Shown: positions 40,974 through 44,230 of the stretch, in pieces | Layout of the letters: each line of letters begins with the position of its first letter | How positions within the stretch are numbered: the stretch's first letter is position 1 | Assembly: GCA_030430455.1 (NCBI GenBank) | Contig: JAUIJB010000026.1 | Span: 1-44,230 of the forward strand | From: Verrucomicrobiia bacterium | Lineage (GTDB): Bacteria > Verrucomicrobiota > Verrucomicrobiia > Verrucomicrobiales > Akkermansiaceae | Length of the DNA: 44,230 nucleotides | Reading direction: 5' to 3' | Translations under genes and position numbers: made by a program | The notes under the pieces: generated by a model | What the model saw: only the letters and a program-made list of their open reading frames with translations | Told to the model about the DNA's origin: nothing | Databases searched by the model: none

Positions 40974-41636
40974 ATGGCGCTCAACCTGATCCTGCTCGGA
41001 CCCCCCGCCTCGGGGAAGGGAACGCAGGGGAGGCGCCTCGCGGAGTCGCTCGGGCTCGCCTACCTGAGCACCGGCGCCCTGCTGCGCGAGGCGGTGGCCG
41101 CGGGCACCCCGGCAGGCCGCGAGGTCGAGCCGGTGCTGGCCCGCGGCGGCTACGTGCCCGACCAGCTGATGGGCGGGATCCTCACTCCCTGGCTCGAGCA
41201 GCATCCCGGCGGCTGGGTGCTCGACGGCTACCCGCGGACGCTGGCGCAGGATGACTTCCTGCGGGGCTGGCTGGCACGGCGCGGCGGGCGCGTCGATGCG
41301 GCGGTCTCGCTCGAGGTGCCCGTGGACGAGCTGGTCCGCCGGATCGAGCGCCGCGTCGAGTGCGCCACGTGCCGCTGGAGCGGCCAGCGCGGGGACCTCG
41401 ACGGGTCCGGCCGCTGTCCCGAGTGTGGCGGCGAGGCCGGCGCGCGCAGCGACGACACCCTCGACAACTTCCGTTCCCGTCACGCCGAGTTCGAGTCCCA
41501 CACGCTGCCGGTGGTCGCGCGCTACCGCGAGGCCGGCCTGCTGCTGGCCTGCGATGCCACGGCCCCGGTCGCCGAGGTCTCCGCCCGGCTCCTGCAACTC
41601 GTCCGATCCCTCTTGTCCCATGGCTCGCCGGCATAA
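40974..41636 (+). CDS. adk: adenylate kinase, zinc-LID type
   Basis: 220 residues. P-loop LLGPPASGKGT (G9 to T17), DGYPRTLAQ, and a LID domain with four Cys (C130, C133, C148, C151), a zinc knuckle as in Gram-positive and some other Adk. Balances ATP, ADP and AMP. It starts 8 nt after secY and overlaps map by 17 nt. Confidence 0.93.
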   Translation: MALNLILLGPPASGKGTQGRRLAESLGLAYLSTGALLREAVAAGTPAGREVEPVLARGGYVPDQLMGGILTPWLEQHPGGWVLDGYPRTLAQDDFLRGWLARRGGRVDAAVSLEVPVDELVRRIERRVECATCRWSGQRGDLDGSGRCPECGGEAGARSDDTLDNFRSRHAEFESHTLPVVARYREAGLLLACDATAPVAEVSARLLQLVRSLLSHGSPA

Positions 41637-42414
41637 GATCAAGATCAAGAACGAGCGCGAGATCGACCTCATGCGGGCCGCCGGGGCGACCGCGAGCTCG
41701 ATCCTCCAGCAGGTCGCCGCCGAGATCGCGCCCGGCCGGACGACCAAGGAGATCGACGATTTCGCCGGCGAGCTGATGCAGCAGAACGACTGCAAGAGCG
41801 CCTTCCTCGGTTACCGCGGCTTTCCCGGGCAGACCTGCATCTCGGTCAACGAGGAGGTCGTCCACGGCATCGGCGGGCCGCGCCGGATCCAGCCGGGCGA
41901 CATCGTCAAGATCGACGTCGGGATCGTCCGCAACGGCTGGATCGGGGACAACGCCACGACCGTCGCCGTCGGCGAGGTCGACGAGGCGACCCGCCGCCTG
42001 CTGGCGGCGACCGAGCAGTCGCTGTTCGAGGCGATCGACCGGGCGCGCGCGGGGCTGCACCTCGCCGAGCTCTGCGGCGCGGTCGAGGCCCACGTCAAGC
42101 CGCTCGGGTTCACGGTGGTCCGCGAGTTCGTCGGCCACGGCGTCGGCCGCGACCTGCACGAGGAGCCGCAGGTGCCGAACTACCGCCCGCAGGGCAAGAC
42201 CCCGCTGCTCGAACCGGGCATGATCCTGGCGATCGAGCCGATGGTGAACGCCGGCACCGGCGCGGTGAAGATCCTCGAGGACGGCTGGACCGTGGTGACC
42301 CGCGATGGGGCGCCCTCGGCGCACTTCGAGCACACCGTGCTGGTCACCGAGGGGGATCCCGAGCTCCTCACCGACCGCCCGCGCACCGCGCTGCCGGAGC
42401 AGCTGGGGATCTGA
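41620..42414 (+). CDS. map: methionine aminopeptidase, type I
   Basis: 264 residues. The five metal ligands are D99 (KIDVG), D110 (WIGDNA), H173 (VGHGVGR), E206 (AIEPMV) and E237 (HFEHTV); H82 and H180 are also conserved. Removes the first Met of nascent proteins. Last gene of the superoperon; the usual infA does not follow. Confidence 0.96.
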   Translation: MARRHKIKIKNEREIDLMRAAGATASSILQQVAAEIAPGRTTKEIDDFAGELMQQNDCKSAFLGYRGFPGQTCISVNEEVVHGIGGPRRIQPGDIVKIDVGIVRNGWIGDNATTVAVGEVDEATRRLLAATEQSLFEAIDRARAGLHLAELCGAVEAHVKPLGFTVVREFVGHGVGRDLHEEPQVPNYRPQGKTPLLEPGMILAIEPMVNAGTGAVKILEDGWTVVTRDGAPSAHFEHTVLVTEGDPELLTDRPRTALPEQLGI

Positions 42415-42421
42415 GGACGCC

Positions 42422-42593
42422 GGAGCGCCGGCATCCGCCGGCTGGGAGGTGTGGACGCGGGGCGAAAGGTTGCTTCGGGGCGGGCTGAAGCCCGCGGTCC
42501 GATTGGAGCGCCGACCTCGGCCGGCTGGGAGGTGTGGACGCGGGGCGAAAGGGTGCTTCGGGGCGCGACTGGGGTCGCGCGGTCCGGAGCGCC
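42422..42593. repeat. two 83-bp direct repeats with co-varying hairpin, after map
   Basis: Copy 1 starts at 42422, copy 2 at 42505, and a third GGAGCGCC at 42586 marks the end. The shared core is GGCTGGGAGGTGTGGACGCG and GGGGCGAAAGG. Each copy carries a hairpin at the same place: GCGGGC-TGAA-GCCCGC (42480-42495) and GCGCGAC-TGGG-GTCGCGC (42563-42580). The arms differ in sequence but keep pairing. It fills most of the 186-nt gap and may act as terminator or as a mobile intergenic repeat. Confidence 0.8.
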
Positions 42594-42600
42594 TTCTCGT

Positions 42601-43524
42601 TCAGCGTGCCGCCATGTGGACCGTGGTGACGAGCTCGTCCTCGGGCGTGTCGGCCGGGTCGTTCTCGTAGACCTCGAAGGGATGGATCCCGCGGCGCGGG
42701 TCGAACTGCCGCGCGCGGTGGTGCATCATCGCGCTCGCCCAGGAGTTGCCGATGTGGCGGTAGGGGCCGGTGTGGCGGACCCGGTAGGTCCGGCAGGCCG
42801 GGATCTCGCCGCGGATCAGGTCCGGGTCGAGCTCCTGCGGCGGCGGGTCGAGCGGCAGCCCGACCGTGTAGACCAGCCGGCGCCTCACCGGGTCCCAGCG
42901 GTGGCAGATGGTGAAGGGCGGACCCGCGGGCGCGAGTGACTTGCCACCGGCCCACTCGTGGAGCCGGCCGATGTCGCCCGAGATCCGCTGGCCCATCTCC
43001 TCCATCGCGCAGTTGCGGTGGATGCCGACGTAGGGCGTGGCGGCGAAGTTCTCGGGCCCCGAGAACTCCAGCTTCGAGGGCACGCTGCCGGTCTCGATGA
43101 AGTCCTTCAGCATCGCCAGCCCGCGCTCGTAGTCGCCGCCGATGTGGGCCGCCATCGTCCGCGTCATCCAGAACATGAAGAAGGGCAGCGATCCCTCCAT
43201 CGACCACTCGACCCGGGTGCCGTCACCGTCGGGCGCCAGCTCGAAGGCGACCCGGGCCTCGGACTTCCACGGCTTGATGAAGTGGAGCTGGTGGTCGATC
43301 CGCCGGTCGGGCTCCTCGCCGACCACCTCGATCGATCCGCTGCCGACGATGGCGCCCTCCCAGGCGTAGGACCTGCCACCGTCGGGAAAGCTGACGCGGC
43401 AGTTCGGCTCGGCGATCAGCCAGGGCGACCAGCTTGGCCAGCTGCGGAAGTCGCGAAGGATCCCGAAGACCCTCGCGGGCGGTGCGGCGATGGTCGTCTG
43501 GCGCTTGACGGAGAAGGTGGCCAT
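42601..43524 (-). CDS. SRPBCC-domain plus GyrI-like domain protein
   Basis: 307 residues from ATG at 43524; ATG at 43539 gives five more. The first half is a START/SRPBCC ligand-binding fold (VKRQTTIAAPPARVFGILRD, WSPWLIAEPNCRVSF, WEGAIVGSGSIEVVGEEPDR, RVEWSMEGSLPFFMFWM). The second half is a GyrI/AraC-effector-binding domain (YVGIHRNCAMEEMGQRISGD, GEIPACRTYRVRHTGPYRHI, PFEVYENDPADTPEDELVTT). Both bind small hydrophobic molecules; the combination is known in a few phyla, and the ligand is unknown. Confidence 0.85.
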   Translation of the reverse strand: MATFSVKRQTTIAAPPARVFGILRDFRSWPSWSPWLIAEPNCRVSFPDGGRSYAWEGAIVGSGSIEVVGEEPDRRIDHQLHFIKPWKSEARVAFELAPDGDGTRVEWSMEGSLPFFMFWMTRTMAAHIGGDYERGLAMLKDFIETGSVPSKLEFSGPENFAATPYVGIHRNCAMEEMGQRISGDIGRLHEWAGGKSLAPAGPPFTICHRWDPVRRRLVYTVGLPLDPPPQELDPDLIRGEIPACRTYRVRHTGPYRHIGNSWASAMMHHRARQFDPRRGIHPFEVYENDPADTPEDELVTTVHMAAR

Positions 43525-43578
43525 CGAGGATGCCACCATGCTGTGGCAGGTGCCGGTCGTCGAGTCAAGCCGCGGCCG

Positions 43579-44230
43579 TCAGAGCGCCGCGGCGGCCTCG
43601 CGCAGCAGCGCCTCGGTGGTCTCCCAGTCGATGCAGGGGTCGGTGATCGACTGGCCCCGCACGAGCTGGTCCGGCGGGCACGGGAAAGGCTGGCTGCCGG
43701 CGACGAGGTTGCTCTCGAGCATCGCGCCGATCACCGAGCCGTCGCCGGCGGCGCGCTGGCGCACGATCTCGCGGAACACCTCGGGCATCCGCTCCGGGTC
43801 CTTGCCGCAGTTGGCGTGGGAGGCGTCGACCATGATCGCGGGGGCGAGCTTGGCCGCCTCGAGCGCCTCGCGGGCGGCGCGAATACTGTCTTCGTCGTAG
43901 TTTGGTCCGTTCTCGCCCCCGCGCAGGATGACGTGGCTGCTCGGGTTGCCGGTGGTGGTCACCGCCGAGGCGACCCCCTGCTCGGAGACGCCCAGGAAGG
44001 TCTGCTCGCGGCTCGCGGCCTTGACGGCGTTGATCGCCGGGCCGAGGCCGCCCGCCGTGGTGTTCTTGAAGCCGACCGGCATTGACAGGCCCGAGGCCAT
44101 CTGGCGGTGGGTCTGGCTCTCGGTGGTGCGGGCGCCGATCGCCGACCAGGTGATGAGGTCGGCGATGTACTGCGGGGTGATCGGGTCGAGCAGCTCGGTG
44201 GCCGTCGGCAGGCCGTGGTCGATGACCTCG
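43579..44230 (-). CDS. aroG: DAHP synthase (class I), C-terminal part, runs off window
   Basis: 217 codons are visible to the edge. DLITWSAIGARTTESQTHRQ, GLSMPVGFKNTTAGGLGPAI, HVILRGGENGPNYDEDSIRA, MVDASHANCGKDPERMPEVF and SITDPCIDWETTEALLREAA are the conserved C-terminal half of AroF/G/H. It condenses erythrose 4-phosphate and phosphoenolpyruvate as the first shikimate step. Which feedback type it is cannot be told because the N-terminus is outside. Confidence 0.93.
   Translation of the reverse strand, partial: EVIDHGLPTATELLDPITPQYIADLITWSAIGARTTESQTHRQMASGLSMPVGFKNTTAGGLGPAINAVKAASREQTFLGVSEQGVASAVTTTGNPSSHVILRGGENGPNYDEDSIRAAREALEAAKLAPAIMVDASHANCGKDPERMPEVFREIVRQRAAGDGSVIGAMLESNLVAGSQPFPCPPDQLVRGQSITDPCIDWETTEALLREAAAAL

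Overview
The window is high-GC DNA from a Gram-negative bacterium. It carries lpxB (lipid A synthesis), a bactofilin, a Tat-exported Gfo/Idh oxidoreductase and a full str/S10/spc ribosomal protein superoperon. Most ribosomal protein genes have no visible Shine-Dalgarno sequence, and several other genes have a promoter-like sequence directly before the start codon. These traits, plus a histone-H1-like tail on the vegetative sigma factor, suggest a Verrucomicrobiota-like organism (family Verrucomicrobiaceae or a relative). This placement is an inference from gene content; no rRNA is present to settle it.

Left part (1-25.1 kb). The minus strand starts with the 5' part of rpoD, preceded by dnaG. 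Then follow scattered housekeeping and accessory genes: a TPR-like protein, a serine hydrolase, a methyltransferase, an S4/Hsp15-like protein, a secreted protein, and an acyl-carrier-protein/FAD-oxidoreductase pair. A compact five-gene operon comes next (ECF sigma factor, probable anti-sigma factor, two exported proteins including a DUF1573 protein, and a rhodanese). After it lie a zinc-ribbon membrane protein, a lipoprotein hydrolase, a Wza-like and a Wzz-like protein flanking an FKBP isomerase, nadA, a bactofilin, a TPR membrane protein, lpxB, a His-rich lipoprotein, a RibD-type reductase, a glutaredoxin, the Gfo/Idh protein and a beta-CASP metallo-beta-lactamase. A tRNA-Met(CAT) gene follows.

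Right part (25.9-42.4 kb). One long plus-strand superoperon runs rpsL-rpsG-fusA-rpsJ-rplC-rplD-rplW-rplB-rpsS-[exported coiled-coil gene]-rplV-rpsC-rplP-rpmC-rpsQ-rplN-rplX-[inverted-repeat element]-rplE-rpsH-rplF-rplR-rpsE-rplO-[hairpin]-secY-adk-map. The usual tuf, rpsN (S14) and rpmD (L30) are not at their expected places. The window closes with an SRPBCC/GyrI-like protein and the 3' part of a DAHP synthase gene, both on the minus strand.

The most notable unexplained structure is non-coding. A roughly 330-bp dispersed repeat with inverted ends occurs twice (16.5 and 25.2 kb). A short inverted-repeat element interrupts the spc operon. A tandem 83-bp repeat after map has a hairpin whose arms co-vary between copies. 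A perfect inverted repeat overlaps a strong promoter at 14.2 kb. The other notable item is an exported coiled-coil protein gene placed between rpsS and rplV.
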